From UBA7672 sp041166025 (GTDB taxonomy: Bacteria; Pseudomonadota; Alphaproteobacteria; Caulobacterales; Hyphomonadaceae): a DNA stretch of 64,000 nt. The stretch covers positions 57,271 through 121,270 of the forward strand of contig JBEAMJ010000037.1 of NCBI GenBank assembly GCA_041166025.1, given 5' to 3'. The stretch's first letter is position 1, and every line of letters begins with the position of its first letter. The notes below the pieces were generated by a model. The model was given only the letters and a program-made list of their open reading frames with translations, made no database searches and was not told the origin of the DNA. This document shows, in pieces, positions 45,101 through 53,333 of this stretch. The translations under genes and the position numbers were made by a program.

Positions 45101-48100
45101 TTGCCGAGCGGGTCCTCACGCTCGCCACGTGCGCCCGGAGCAATGCGAAACTCGTAGGGGTCTCGTCCACCCACCTGCAGCGCGACCGCATCCTGCGCTT
45201 CCTTCACCCGGCCGAGAGTGTCGTAGGTGTACCTCAGCGAAGGCGTCGTCGTGTCGTTGGCGTCATAGACTTCGGTCAGTCGCGGTTCGCCTGCAACAAC
45301 GGACGCGCTGAAACGCGTCTGCGCGCCGCCTGCATCTGTGATCGCGCTAATCGTCTCAAGCCCGCCGGTGGAGGTAATGGCGACGGTGCGAAGATCACCG
45401 CCCGAAAGGCCATTGTCGAATCCGGTCCAGCGGAACGCAGGCCCAAGGCCCATGTAAGTGAAGCGAATGCGGCGTCCGAGAGAATTGGCGACCTCGGTCA
45501 GGACCGGCGCGCTGAACTCCTCAACCTGATTGTAGGTCAGGCTGACGCTGACACCCTGCGGAAAGCTCCACGTTGACATGCGGAAGCCGCGAAGCTGGGC
45601 AGCACATCCCGAGCCGCCGCTGTTGAGGATCACTTGGGTCCAGCGGACGAAGGTTTGAACGTCTCCGTTTGCGCTGGTCACCTGGAAGGAGACGCCGTTG
45701 TCGAGCCAGCCGCGCGTCGGGCTGTAGTTGATGTCTAAGGGAATGCAAACGCTTTCCTGATAAACTCCCGCCGTCCGCTGGCCGGTCTGGACAAGAGTTG
45801 CGTAGCCTGCAGCGCCCGGTGAGATGTACTGGCCATTGGCGATGCGGACGAACTGGCGCGTGTCATTGCCGACGCTCACAGTAACAACGTTGGCGGTGAC
45901 CTGCTTCAGCTGCCAGGCGGCAACGAGAAGCGCGGCGGCTTCGCGCTGTGGCGAGTACGCCGCGCGGTAGATGTCCTGTTCCACCAGAAATGCCGCGATG
46001 GTTCCCGCTGCTGCGCGCGCGTCAGTCTCGCCCATCGCCTCAAGGCCGCTCGCCGAGATCGACAGCATGTTATGCCAGTTGCTTGTCCACGGTGCCGACG
46101 GCTGGGTGTGGATGTCTGGCCCAAACGCATTCGTTGGAACAAACCCGCCGCGCCAGATCAAATTCGCGGAGAGCTGGTAGGGGAAATCGCCGCTGCCGAT
46201 GCTGAGGCTGGCGGGGCTCGCGTACGTAACAGCGCCCTTGGTGAGATCAACGCCGATTGCAGTCGATCGATCCACAAAGCGAGACTTGAGGATATCGGCG
46301 GCTTTGGACGGATCATACTGCGCTTGGTGCGAGGTCTGGGCCCCACCTCCCCCGCCCTTTGCAAGGAAGCGTGTGCCGACAGTGATGTGGGCGATCTCAA
46401 TTGGATCGCCGCTGACGGTGCGCACCGCGACAAGCGCACCGCCACGCTGCATTGAATCATAGTGACCGCAAACCGTCGGGTTGTTGGGCGCAGGAATATA
46501 GAAGGCGCCGCCACGCTGGCCCGGTCCGAGGAAAGCTTCCTCGGAAGAAACAACGTCAAACCCAGCGATTGCGTAGTTGGTTACAACGGCACCCAGTCCG
46601 TTGCGACGACTCTGAACCTCATTCGTCCCCAACAGAGGTTCGCCGCCGCAGTTGTGGCTGTTTTCGGGAACGGTGCTGCTCGTTTGCCCCTCGGTAACTG
46701 CGAGGTCATCGGCAAACGCGGCATTGCCGCCGTTGAACTGATAGAACCGCCGTGGTCCAAACCCGTTTGACAAATCCTCCGCCGATGGCGGACGGTTGCC
46801 CCAGTCAAACCGCGTCGCGGTCGATGAGGTGTCCGGCAAATCGGCAACCTGACCGGCGACACTTGCTTCCAGGGCGTCGCGCGTTGCAGCGATCGCGAAA
46901 ATCGCTGCACGTCGGTCAGCTGCATCAGCGTTACGATCGATGTAGCTGAAGCCGTCATCCACATCGATGCGATCAAAACTGTCGACGATGTTGTAGTAGA
47001 AGGTCCGCAGGTCGGGCTGCTGAAACTCGCACTGACCAATACAAAACTGGCGCGGCTGCGCATCGCCTGCCACCACACCGAGGGACCGGTGATGCGAGTA
47101 TATTCCATCACCAATTTCCGCGTGGAGCTGCGACGCACGGGTGGCCTGGACCATCCAGCTTGAAGCAAGCTGGTCCCGCCGCGCATCGCCAGCACTCTGT
47201 CGATAGTCGTCCGGACATGTCTCGCACGACTGCGGTATTGTCGGGGGAACAACCGCGTCGTTTCGTTGGCCCCAAGCGTCCGCCAGACCGGAGTTCGTAT
47301 CGCCCCACGCGTTGAGGATAGTGATGGGGAGCATCATGTAAACAGACTTCGCGATAGCCGTGGGAGCGGCGACGTCCATGTACGAGCCATTTGCGGTCGC
47401 GGTCCCATCGGATGCGGCTGCATATGGATGGTTGGCGGTGAGCGTTATCAGCCCGTCGCGCTGCAGAAACAGTTCGAACGCGCTGTAGGTCCCAAGCTGG
47501 GCGATCTGTTCGGATCGTCCCATCACCAGCAAAGAAAACGTGTTTGTTGTATAACCTCCGCTGCCGGCACTCGTCACAAAATTCGTGTTCACGACCAGAC
47601 GGCGGCCATAGGTTTCGTCGACATAGACGCTGGCCGTGATGATGGTCGCCATTCCAACACCGCCCTGCTTGTCGATCTTGATTCCGAGGGTCGTGCGATA
47701 GGCATCGGGGATATCCCCGGTCCAGGTACGATCGACGGTCGCCGTGTATGGGAGGCTGGTTTGGCGTAATCCGCCAACCGGTGCCTCGAAGCGGACGATC
47801 CGCTGCCCGCCGACAATGTCGTCCATCGATGCCGCCGGATTTGCGGTCATGTACGTGAGCAGGTTGGTGCTGTAGGTCTGCAGGCTGGCCGTCAACGTCT
47901 CCGTGTTAAGATTCCTGACGAACGAAACACCAGAATTGGTTCCGCTCGTCATGCCATTGGTTGCATTCGACAGTGGCGTGCCGGTGGTGAGTCCCGCCGT
48001 GGTCGCGAGGTTAATACCCGCAAGAAATGCGTGCGTCTTATAGGACGGATCGAAGACATAGGTGGTCCCGCCAATGACGACAGCGACCCAGACATGCCCA

Positions 48101-48711
48101 ACAGTAATCGTCGACACGTTCGCCGTGCCGTAGGCACATGTCGCACTTGTCGAGCTGTTAATGATCGCGGGTATGCCGCCGCTGGACAACAGCTGGCAGG
48201 CGGCAGTTGCGCTTTGCAGACCGGTCCAAGCTGAGAACTGCGTGCCTGAGAGCTGGATCGTGCCAACGCGATAGCTTGCCGAATATCCAGACTCGCGCAG
48301 CAACTCGACCATCAGGTGCGCTTGATCGAAGGGCGTGCCGCTGCGGTCGATCAGTGCGCCCATTGCGCCTTTGCGCAGCCCGTACGCCCATTCGACTTCG
48401 ACGTTGTTGCGCACGTAGTCGTAGATGAGGTCGACATCGTTGCGCAGAGCGCGAGCAAGTTCTCGCACTTCGTCCGGGCGCTGTGTCAGCCCCAAACCGT
48501 TCGTATGCGTCGTTGATGGTGGATAATATCCGTTGGCAGCGCCTGGCGTCAGCAGCGCAGCGGTTCCGATACGTGATGAAGGCTGATACGTTTGTGCGTG
48601 AGCTGCACTTGCTGCCGCAACAAGGAATGCAAGCGAAACAACAAGCTGGACCAATCGCATCAACCTGCGGAGCCCACGGAATGGATGATCGGCCACTGCG
48701 CCTTCCCCCAT
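42088..48711 (-). CDS. Secreted RHS/YD-repeat polymorphic toxin with pseudo-transglutaminase N-terminal domain
   Basis: 2207 residues. Signal peptide (hydrophobic 18-39, cleaved near AHA-QTY; ATG at 48660 is an alternative start). Residues ~85-230 resemble a transglutaminase core (GTPFDQAHLMVELLRESGY, GHVWVAVVI, VFDPSY) with His206 and Asp221 but no Cys at the nucleophile position. Then a ~900-residue region, YD repeats (~1200-2010; TYDALDRPQ, YDAAGNTLT types) and the RHS core end LGRFMQTDPIGYE...DPTGM. The last 180 residues are the variable toxin: a hydrophobic pretoxin stretch, then HTVDHLHIDRREKG, likely nuclease-like but unassigned. Confidence 0.88.
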   Translation of the reverse strand: MGEGAVADHPFRGLRRLMRLVQLVVSLAFLVAAASAAHAQTYQPSSRIGTAALLTPGAANGYYPPSTTHTNGLGLTQRPDEVRELARALRNDVDLIYDYVRNNVEVEWAYGLRKGAMGALIDRSGTPFDQAHLMVELLRESGYSASYRVGTIQLSGTQFSAWTGLQSATAACQLLSSGGIPAIINSSTSATCAYGTANVSTITVGHVWVAVVIGGTTYVFDPSYKTHAFLAGINLATTAGLTTGTPLSNATNGMTSGTNSGVSFVRNLNTETLTASLQTYSTNLLTYMTANPAASMDDIVGGQRIVRFEAPVGGLRQTSLPYTATVDRTWTGDIPDAYRTTLGIKIDKQGGVGMATIITASVYVDETYGRRLVVNTNFVTSAGSGGYTTNTFSLLVMGRSEQIAQLGTYSAFELFLQRDGLITLTANHPYAAASDGTATANGSYMDVAAPTAIAKSVYMMLPITILNAWGDTNSGLADAWGQRNDAVVPPTIPQSCETCPDDYRQSAGDARRDQLASSWMVQATRASQLHAEIGDGIYSHHRSLGVVAGDAQPRQFCIGQCEFQQPDLRTFYYNIVDSFDRIDVDDGFSYIDRNADAADRRAAIFAIAATRDALEASVAGQVADLPDTSSTATRFDWGNRPPSAEDLSNGFGPRRFYQFNGGNAAFADDLAVTEGQTSSTVPENSHNCGGEPLLGTNEVQSRRNGLGAVVTNYAIAGFDVVSSEEAFLGPGQRGGAFYIPAPNNPTVCGHYDSMQRGGALVAVRTVSGDPIEIAHITVGTRFLAKGGGGGAQTSHQAQYDPSKAADILKSRFVDRSTAIGVDLTKGAVTYASPASLSIGSGDFPYQLSANLIWRGGFVPTNAFGPDIHTQPSAPWTSNWHNMLSISASGLEAMGETDARAAAGTIAAFLVEQDIYRAAYSPQREAAALLVAAWQLKQVTANVVTVSVGNDTRQFVRIANGQYISPGAAGYATLVQTGQRTAGVYQESVCIPLDINYSPTRGWLDNGVSFQVTSANGDVQTFVRWTQVILNSGGSGCAAQLRGFRMSTWSFPQGVSVSLTYNQVEEFSAPVLTEVANSLGRRIRFTYMGLGPAFRWTGFDNGLSGGDLRTVAITSTGGLETISAITDAGGAQTRFSASVVAGEPRLTEVYDANDTTTPSLRYTYDTLGRVKEAQDAVALQVGGRDPYEFRIAPGARGEREDPLGNRYAVLFNVHDASGVRWQRFIDELGRVTNARIDGRGRTNRYIYPELDEEQIAFDVRNRVTQLTRVAKPGSGLANIVVGATWNDTWNKPATITDARGFRTDFAYVASGVGAGQMQSATRPAPSGAAPIGSGARPIYSFTYTGQTGSFGRVVTATDPTGLVTSTAYNATSGVVTSTTFDAGAAPRINAVTSFTYDAAGNTLTVTDPRGNVTETDYDAMRRPTVVKYHNGGVAAPLLAAERTNYNALGQVTSTEGGTAFSGTAITAWLTRESRTYTPTGQVSTVANGLSHTTTTTYDALDRPQTITDPVGRVTRSEYDAAGQQLREIRAFGTPLQQNYATWTYRPNGQRASVTDANNNRSAYVYDGFDRLCRLYFPSATLGANAANTGGIAENALTCSSAGTSPDYEGYGYDANSNRTSLRLRSSNTINYTYDNLNRETLKDIPNVTAEDVYSAYDLAGRRSYSRFASAAGSGVTYSYDTAGRLTSETAYGRALSFQYDIASNRTRITWPDAFFAAYTYDAMNRVDLVQENGATTLADYAYDALGRRATITRADGTITTHTFDNASRLTGLAQDLPGALNDQTLGFSFTNASQISQRTASNQSYAWTTPAASKSYSRNGLNQYTAVAGVSFTHDLRGNLTSDGARSFTYDLENRLLTVTTGPTTLASMAYDPLGRLRTYTTSGLATDFLHDGDRLSAEYTSGGTLLRRYVHGPGVDEPLVWYEGTGTTDRRHLIADNQGSVIAESGAGVTRYSYGPYGEPNTWAGSRFRYTGQIALPEIGLYYYKARIYNPDLGRFMQTDPIGYEDQLNLYAYVGNDPINASDPTGMCAPWCVTPDTYIDAGSAAVGVGSSINNALRGDFLSAAVDLGGAAIDVAAAIVPGVPGGASLAIQGTRSGANVAESLTKTAPDYIVTPGGVAIPAKPDELKSNLGKLTDTSTNPTSSRKFVGEDSSGPMRVRVEKGHPADPNFKGKVDPLHTVDHLHIDRREKGMTGPWFSQEKTLYDWPF
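42705..43210 (-). repeat. RHS core direct repeat, main copy
   Basis: Encodes the end of the RHS core just before the toxin tip; near-identical partner at 41125-41621 in the orphan cassette. Confidence 0.85.
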
Positions 48712-48824
48712 TGCTGCTTGACTTGTGATCTAAGTCGCTTCTCATTTGATAAGTCAATGCGAACGTTCGTTGCGCGCACGAGTCCAGTGACACGAGCGCC
48801 GCGAGTGAACGCGGGAGGCTGTCG

Positions 48825-50036
48825 ATGACGGTATCGCGTCGAGCGCTCATCAACCGGTTCATGCTTGGCGGCGCTGTCGCCGCGCTGATGCGAACTGAAA
48901 ACGCTTTTGCTCAGACGGTGAACTATACCTACGACGAGCTCGGACGCATCAAGACGGTCACATACTCAAATGGCGCAACGATCACCTACACCTACGATGC
49001 GGCAGGCAATCGAACACAGTTGACGCAAGTTGCCGGCACGCCCCCGCCCACCGGAAGCTTCTCCGTCAATCCCACGAGCATTGGACCTGGCGGATCGGCG
49101 ACGTTGTCGTGGACCAGCGCTAACGCAACTTCAGCGACAATCAGCAATGGCGTCGGATCGGTCACGCCGGTTGCTGGCGGGTCGGTCGCTGTCTCGCCGA
49201 CATCGACCACGACCTATACGCTGACACTCACAGGTCCGGGCGGACAAACAACACTGCAGACAACCCTCACCGTCACAGGCGGTTTCAATCAGACAATTCA
49301 GATTACCGGACCGGGCCCGGTCAATCTGCGCACGCTTGCTGATGCCGCCGGCTACAACGGTGCGCAAAACGCAACAGTTACGTTTCAACTCGGCAGCGCC
49401 GTCACCATTACCGGGGCCGGCGGGACGCCCAATGGCGGCATCGCCATCGATACCGGCACATGGCCTACATCGACCTACACCATCAATCTCACGCTAGAGG
49501 TCAGCGGCAAGGTTTATGGCGGCGGTGGCCAGGGCGGGAATGGCGCTGGAGGCTCTAACGGCACGAACGGAGGCGCAGGCGGTGACGCGATTCACTGCCG
49601 CCTGCCGACAAACATCACCGTCAACGCCGGTGGCGAGGTCAGGTCTGGCGGAGGCGCAGGCGGTGGTGGTGGCGGACGCACGAATGCATCAGCCGAGACA
49701 GATCGGGTCGGAGGTGGTGGTGGCGGTGGCTTCCCGAATGGCGCCGGCGGCGCAAAGGGCGTTCCGGTCTTCGATGGCAACGACGCGGGCGCTGCGAACG
49801 GCACAGCTGGCACGACATCCGGCGGAGGTGCGGGTGGCGCTGGTGAGGCCGGAGGCGGTGGAGCGGGCGGTGTTGGTGGAGCCGCAGGCGCCAACGGAGC
49901 AAACGGATCAGCCGGTAGCGGATCGGGTACGGTGAGAGCACCTGGGACTGGTGGAGTTGCGGGCTTTGCCGTGCGCAAGAATGGCCACACCGTGAACGTC
50001 ACCAACAACGGTACAGTTGTGGGGACCGTGGGCTGA
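48825..50036 (+). CDS. Tat-exported YD-repeat, Ig-like, glycine-rich surface protein
   Basis: 403 residues. Twin-arginine-type signal SRRALINRFMLGG (4-16) ending near AFA-QT; two YD repeats (residues 32-66: YTYDELGRI, YTYDAAGNR); a short Ig-like domain (78-151); a beta segment (155-215); then a Gly-rich tail (218-380) with GGGG/GAGG runs of the polyglycine type known from phage tail-tip adhesins; closing FAVRKNGHTVNVTNNGTV. GGGAGG sits 7 bases before the ATG. Divergent from the RHS gene across 113 bp, suggesting a shared control region. Adhesin or RHS partner are inferences. Confidence 0.75.
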   Translation: MTVSRRALINRFMLGGAVAALMRTENAFAQTVNYTYDELGRIKTVTYSNGATITYTYDAAGNRTQLTQVAGTPPPTGSFSVNPTSIGPGGSATLSWTSANATSATISNGVGSVTPVAGGSVAVSPTSTTTYTLTLTGPGGQTTLQTTLTVTGGFNQTIQITGPGPVNLRTLADAAGYNGAQNATVTFQLGSAVTITGAGGTPNGGIAIDTGTWPTSTYTINLTLEVSGKVYGGGGQGGNGAGGSNGTNGGAGGDAIHCRLPTNITVNAGGEVRSGGGAGGGGGGRTNASAETDRVGGGGGGGFPNGAGGAKGVPVFDGNDAGAANGTAGTTSGGGAGGAGEAGGGGAGGVGGAAGANGANGSAGSGSGTVRAPGTGGVAGFAVRKNGHTVNVTNNGTVVGTVG

Positions 50037-50325
50037 TGGATTCACGCCTGACGCCCATGACAGAGAAGAGTCAGAATTCACGAGTCATCGTTCTCAACTG
50101 GCCGGCAATCCGACTGCGCGGTGCAGGCCGAACTCTACCGGCATCGCCATATGCAGAATTGCGTTCCGCAATTGTCTGCCCATTCGGTGGGGCGTCGCTC
50201 GCCATTGCTATCTCGCGCCGTGCGCCCCTTGAGCTTGCCACTGCACTGCATGCGAATGCTGCTGTTGCACGGCCATAGGCCAATTAGCTGCCATGACGCC
50301 ATTGGCGTAGTTCGCGTCGTGACGG

Positions 50326-51600
50326 TCAGACCTTGAGTGTTTGCATAGCGGTGGCTCGGTCCGATAGTGGGTTCCGCTCGCCTTGGGCCATAGAAGCACC
50401 TAACGAATACTCAGCCCAGTCCTCCATGAGGCTGCGGCGCTTGTCGAACAGATCGCCGCGTCGATAGGCGGCTTCGACCTTGTCACCGATCGCGTGTGCG
50501 AGTGCAGCCTCTGCCACCTCCCGGGGATAGGCGGTTGTCTCCGCCGCCCAGTCCCTGAACGTCGACCGAAAGCCATGACCGGTCAGGTCCTCGCGGCCCA
50601 TCCGGCGCAGCATCATCAGGAAGGTCATGTTGGAGAGGGGCTCGCCTTCACGGGCGCTCGATTCAAACATGAACCCTGATCTGAAGACCTTCTTCTTCAT
50701 CGCGTATGCGAGGATTTCCAGAGAGGCGTCGGTGAGCGGGATGCGATGTTCCTTGCCAGTCTTCATGCGCACCGGCGGGATCGTCCAGATCTTCTTCTCG
50801 AGGTCGAACTCCCTCGTCTCGGCAAGGAGGGTCTCCGAGGTACGGGTTGCATTGAGGATGCAGAAGGCGAACGCCTTCGCGCCGATCGTGTCGATTGAGA
50901 CCAGCTCGTTCATGAAGGCCGGGAGTTCGGTGTAGGCAAGCGCGGCATGGTGGGCGATTCGCTTGATCCTGGCGCGCGCCGGCAGAGCCTTGTCGAGATG
51001 GCCCTTCCAGCGCGCCGGGTTCTCCCCGTCGCGATATCCCCTGACCTTCGCCCAGTCGAGAATGACCTCGATCCGACCCCGAAGCCGGTTGGCGGTCTCG
51101 GTTTTCGTCGGCCAGATCGGGTCCAGCACGCGCAGCACGGCGGCCTGGTCAACTTCCGCCACCGACCGGTCGCCAAACTGAGGATAGGCATAGTTCGACA
51201 GCGTCGAGCTCCACTGCGCCCGGTGCTTATCGTTCTTCCAGGAGTTCTTGTGCGCCTCGATATAGGCCTCCGCACATTCCTTGAAGGTTATCCGCCGGCT
51301 GGCCGCGGCCTGAAAGGCGGCGCGCGCGGCTTTGCGCGCGTCGATCGGATCCGTGCCATTGGCGGCCGTCCGGCGGGCGTCCGCCGCCCGAGACCTGGCA
51401 TCCGCCAGTGTCACGACATCGAGTGATCCAAGGCCCATCTCCCGCGTGCGGCCTGTACTGGCGCGATACCGCACGACCCAGCTTTTTGCGGTCGACCTGT
51501 CCTTCTTCGTCTGCACTTGCAGGAAGAGGCCGCCGCCATCAGCATAATAGCCGGGCTCGCTCACCTTCTCGACGAACTTCGCCGTCAGCCGGTTTCTCAT
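50326..51600 (-). CDS. Tyrosine integrase of the tRNA-Ser element (P4 type)
   Basis: A 424-residue recombinase. N-terminal DUF4102-like arm-binding domain (MRNRLTAKFVEKV, YYADGGGLFLQV), SAM-like core-binding domain (about 100-190), catalytic domain with Arg in LNATRTSETLLA, HGFRSTFRDW (His-x-x-Arg), and ALAHAIGDKVEAAYRRGD containing the second His and the Tyr nucleophile. ATG at 51600 chosen from domain start. It lies 210 bp from attR and transcribes away from it. The preceding stretch 50037-50325 holds no supportable gene. Confidence 0.94.
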   Translation of the reverse strand: MRNRLTAKFVEKVSEPGYYADGGGLFLQVQTKKDRSTAKSWVVRYRASTGRTREMGLGSLDVVTLADARSRAADARRTAANGTDPIDARKAARAAFQAAASRRITFKECAEAYIEAHKNSWKNDKHRAQWSSTLSNYAYPQFGDRSVAEVDQAAVLRVLDPIWPTKTETANRLRGRIEVILDWAKVRGYRDGENPARWKGHLDKALPARARIKRIAHHAALAYTELPAFMNELVSIDTIGAKAFAFCILNATRTSETLLAETREFDLEKKIWTIPPVRMKTGKEHRIPLTDASLEILAYAMKKKVFRSGFMFESSAREGEPLSNMTFLMMLRRMGREDLTGHGFRSTFRDWAAETTAYPREVAEAALAHAIGDKVEAAYRRGDLFDKRRSLMEDWAEYSLGASMAQGERNPLSDRATAMQTLKV

Positions 51601-51612
51601 TTCGTTCCGCTC

Positions 51613-51678
51613 CAACCCATAAACAGCGGCTTCCTGCGTCGAACTGCACGGCCCGTTCCAACCCACGCGCCAACCCAC
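51613..51678 (+). other. Candidate integrase arm-binding sites, right end
   Basis: CAACCCAC at 51659-51666 and 51671-51678 (12-bp period, as at the left end), plus a near-copy CAACCCAT at 51613-51620. All in the same orientation, between the integrase start and attR. Confidence 0.6.
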
Positions 51679-51809
51679 AAAAAGTCCGCGCGTGGGCGCC
51701 ATGGCGCGGGATCGCCTGAGATGTCTCAGGTTGGCGGATGGCCGCTCCGCCTACATTTCTGCTGTTCGATGAGACGGGCTGGCACAGGTTGAAATTCGGC
51801 CGGAACCGA

Positions 51810-51824
51810 CACCCCTTCCGCCAT
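51810..51824 (+). repeat. attR core
   Basis: CACCCCTTCCGCCAT, exact copy of the tRNA-Ser 3' end at 31967-31981, with no tRNA around it; marks the right end of the integrated element. Confidence 0.92.
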
Positions 51825-51960
51825 ACCACGCCCAAAAGGCCACTAAATGGCTGGCCTCGGGCGATGGCCTGCACCTGCCCGCTTGCGATCGGGCGAACAC
51901 CCGTTAGTTTCCCGCCCGACCGAACCCGGTCGGCCAACGAAACTCCCCAAGGAACCGCCC

Positions 51961-52257
51961 ATGAAACTCCGCCTTGCCTCCATCATCGTGCCCGCCGTTC
52001 TCGGCGCTTTCGCCATGACCGCTTCGGCTCAGGAAGTCACCGCCGCGGCCAAGCTCTCGGTTGAAACAACGCCAATCGCCGAGATCATCAAGAACGAGAA
52101 GGCGAAAGCCGCCCTCGAAGCCGCCCTGCCCCCGATCGCCGAATACTACGACCAGATCGGCGCGATGACGCTCAAGGACGTCGCCCCCATGTCCCAGGGC
52201 GCGCTCGACGACGCCAAGCTGAAAGAACTCCAGGCGACCTTCGACACGCTGTCGTAA
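51961..52257 (+). CDS. Small secreted protein, function unknown
   Basis: 98 residues: signal peptide 1-23 (MKLRLASIIVPAVLGAFAMT, cleaved near ASA-QE), then a short helical mature part with ETTPIAEIIKNEKAKAALEAALPPIAEYY and a TLKDVAPMS stretch. AAGGA lies 7 bases before the ATG. It resembles small alphaproteobacterial exported proteins of unknown role. First gene on the core genome right of the element. Confidence 0.75.
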   Translation: MKLRLASIIVPAVLGAFAMTASAQEVTAAAKLSVETTPIAEIIKNEKAKAALEAALPPIAEYYDQIGAMTLKDVAPMSQGALDDAKLKELQATFDTLS

Positions 52258-52405
52258 GACGACTCGGCTTCGTGTCCTCCGTGCCGCTGGGCGGGGGACA
52301 CGAACCACGCGCCCGACGTGGCACTTGCCTATCCCCTCTCCCCAACGTGATAACAGCCTAGACCCCGTCCGGGGCGTATGAGTCTGTGTCCGGGGGTGTT
52401 GTCCG

Positions 52406-52993
52406 ATGTGGTTCGAGAATGTCGGGACGTTTGTCGAATTCGGCTTCCAGCACATCATCCCGCAGGGCCTCGACCACGTCCTGTTCGTGATCGCCCTCTA
52501 TCTGAACGCGCGCAGCTGGCCCTCGCTCTTCCTACAGGTCACCACGTTCACGCTGGCCCACACGATCACGCTGGGGCTTGCGGCCGCTGGATTCATCGCG
52601 AGCCCCGGAGCGGTGATCGAGCCACTGATCGCGCTTTCCATCGTGGTGTTGGCGCTGGAGGCAATGCTCGCGCCGAAGGCAGCGGCCTGGCGTCTGCCGG
52701 TGATCTTCGCATTTGGACTGCTACATGGCCTGGGCTTCGGTTCGGTGATGAAGGTCTATCTCGAAAACGCAGACCTGTCCGCCGGCCTCGTGGGCATCAC
52801 CATCGGCGTTGAACTTGGACATCTCCTGGTGCTGATCGCCACCGGCCTCGCAGCCTTCCTTGTCCAGATCGCACTGAAGACCGCCCGCAAACCGGGGCTC
52901 TATCGCCCCGTCTTCGTGATCCCTGTTGCCAGCGTCATCGCGCTGGTTGGCGCGTACTGGGCGCTTCAGCGGGTGGGGATTCTGCCGGAGTAG
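52406..52993 (+). CDS. HupE/UreJ-family membrane protein
   Basis: 195 residues, about six helices. Hallmarks: GFQHIIPQGLDHVLFVIALYL near the N-terminus, TTFTLAHTITLGLAA, EALIALS-like EPLIALSIVV, and FGLLHGLGFGSV with conserved His residues (His15, His23, TLAHT, LLHG). The family includes nickel/cobalt permease-like HupE/UreJ proteins; metal transport here is inferred. It ends 5 bp before the convergent tRNA-Phe. Confidence 0.85.
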   Translation: MWFENVGTFVEFGFQHIIPQGLDHVLFVIALYLNARSWPSLFLQVTTFTLAHTITLGLAAAGFIASPGAVIEPLIALSIVVLALEAMLAPKAAAWRLPVIFAFGLLHGLGFGSVMKVYLENADLSAGLVGITIGVELGHLLVLIATGLAAFLVQIALKTARKPGLYRPVFVIPVASVIALVGAYWALQRVGILPE

Positions 52994-52998
52994 GGAAG

Positions 52999-53074
52999 TG
53001 GTGCCCAGGGCCGGAATTGAACCAGCGACACGCGGATTTTCAATCCGCTGCTCTACCAACTGAGCTACCTGGGC
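52999..53074 (-). tRNA. tRNA-Phe(GAA)
   Basis: 76 nt with encoded CCA. Acceptor GCCCAGG/CCTGGGC, D-arm AGCTCAGTTGGTAGAGC, anticodon loop TTGAAAA (GAA), T-loop GGTTCAATTCC. Confidence 0.97.
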
Positions 53075-53117
53075 GCACCGCCTCGCGGCGATGAAGGCGC
53101 GATGTATAGGGGCAGGC

Positions 53118-53333
53118 CTATTCTCTGTCCATGCCCTTTGCGCCGGGTCCAGAAGGCATACTTTCGGGGGAATTCGTGGCGTCGAACCGATCCTCTTCCT
53201 CCTCCCCTGCCCCGCTCCCCGGGATGGCATAGCTCCCCTTGAGCCAGCGCGAGAGATCCACGTCGGCGCAGCGGCGGGAGCAGAACGGTGCGAAGGGCTT
53301 TGCCGCCGGTTTGGCGCAGATCGGGCAGGCCAT
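53118..53333 (-). CDS. yacG: DNA gyrase inhibitor YacG, zinc-binding
   Basis: 71 residues with the family Cys4 zinc site CPICAKP...FCSRRCADVDLSRWL followed by YAIPG and an acidic tail. E. coli YacG binds GyrB and blocks DNA binding. It shares one base with the RNase E/G stop (TGATG), a gene pair conserved in alphaproteobacteria. Confidence 0.92.
   Translation of the reverse strand: MACPICAKPAAKPFAPFCSRRCADVDLSRWLKGSYAIPGSGAGEEEEDRFDATNSPESMPSGPGAKGMDRE

Larger units (their letters stand above)
31967..51824. mobile_element. Integrative mobilizable element in tRNA-Ser(UGA)
   Basis: A 19.9-kb element delimited by a 15-bp direct repeat of the tRNA-Ser 3' end. It has a tyrosine integrase next to the right end, a candidate excisionase-type HTH protein at the left, a relaxase but no type IV secretion genes, and cargo of defence (AbiE, TIR) and polymorphic toxin (RHS) genes plus IS110, IS6 and IS3 sequences. 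Lacking its own mating machinery, it would need a helper. Genes on both flanks are typical core genes. Confidence 0.9.

Noticed and set aside
43000..45600. Regularly repeated short motifs that might suggest a CRISPR or satellite array
   Set aside because: They are imperfect YD-repeat codons within one long open frame, with no identical direct repeats and spacers.
50036..50278. 80-residue frame whose ATG overlaps the stop of the glycine-rich protein gene (TGATG)
   Set aside because: No ribosome binding site beyond the overlap, no similarity and skewed composition; coupling could be chance.
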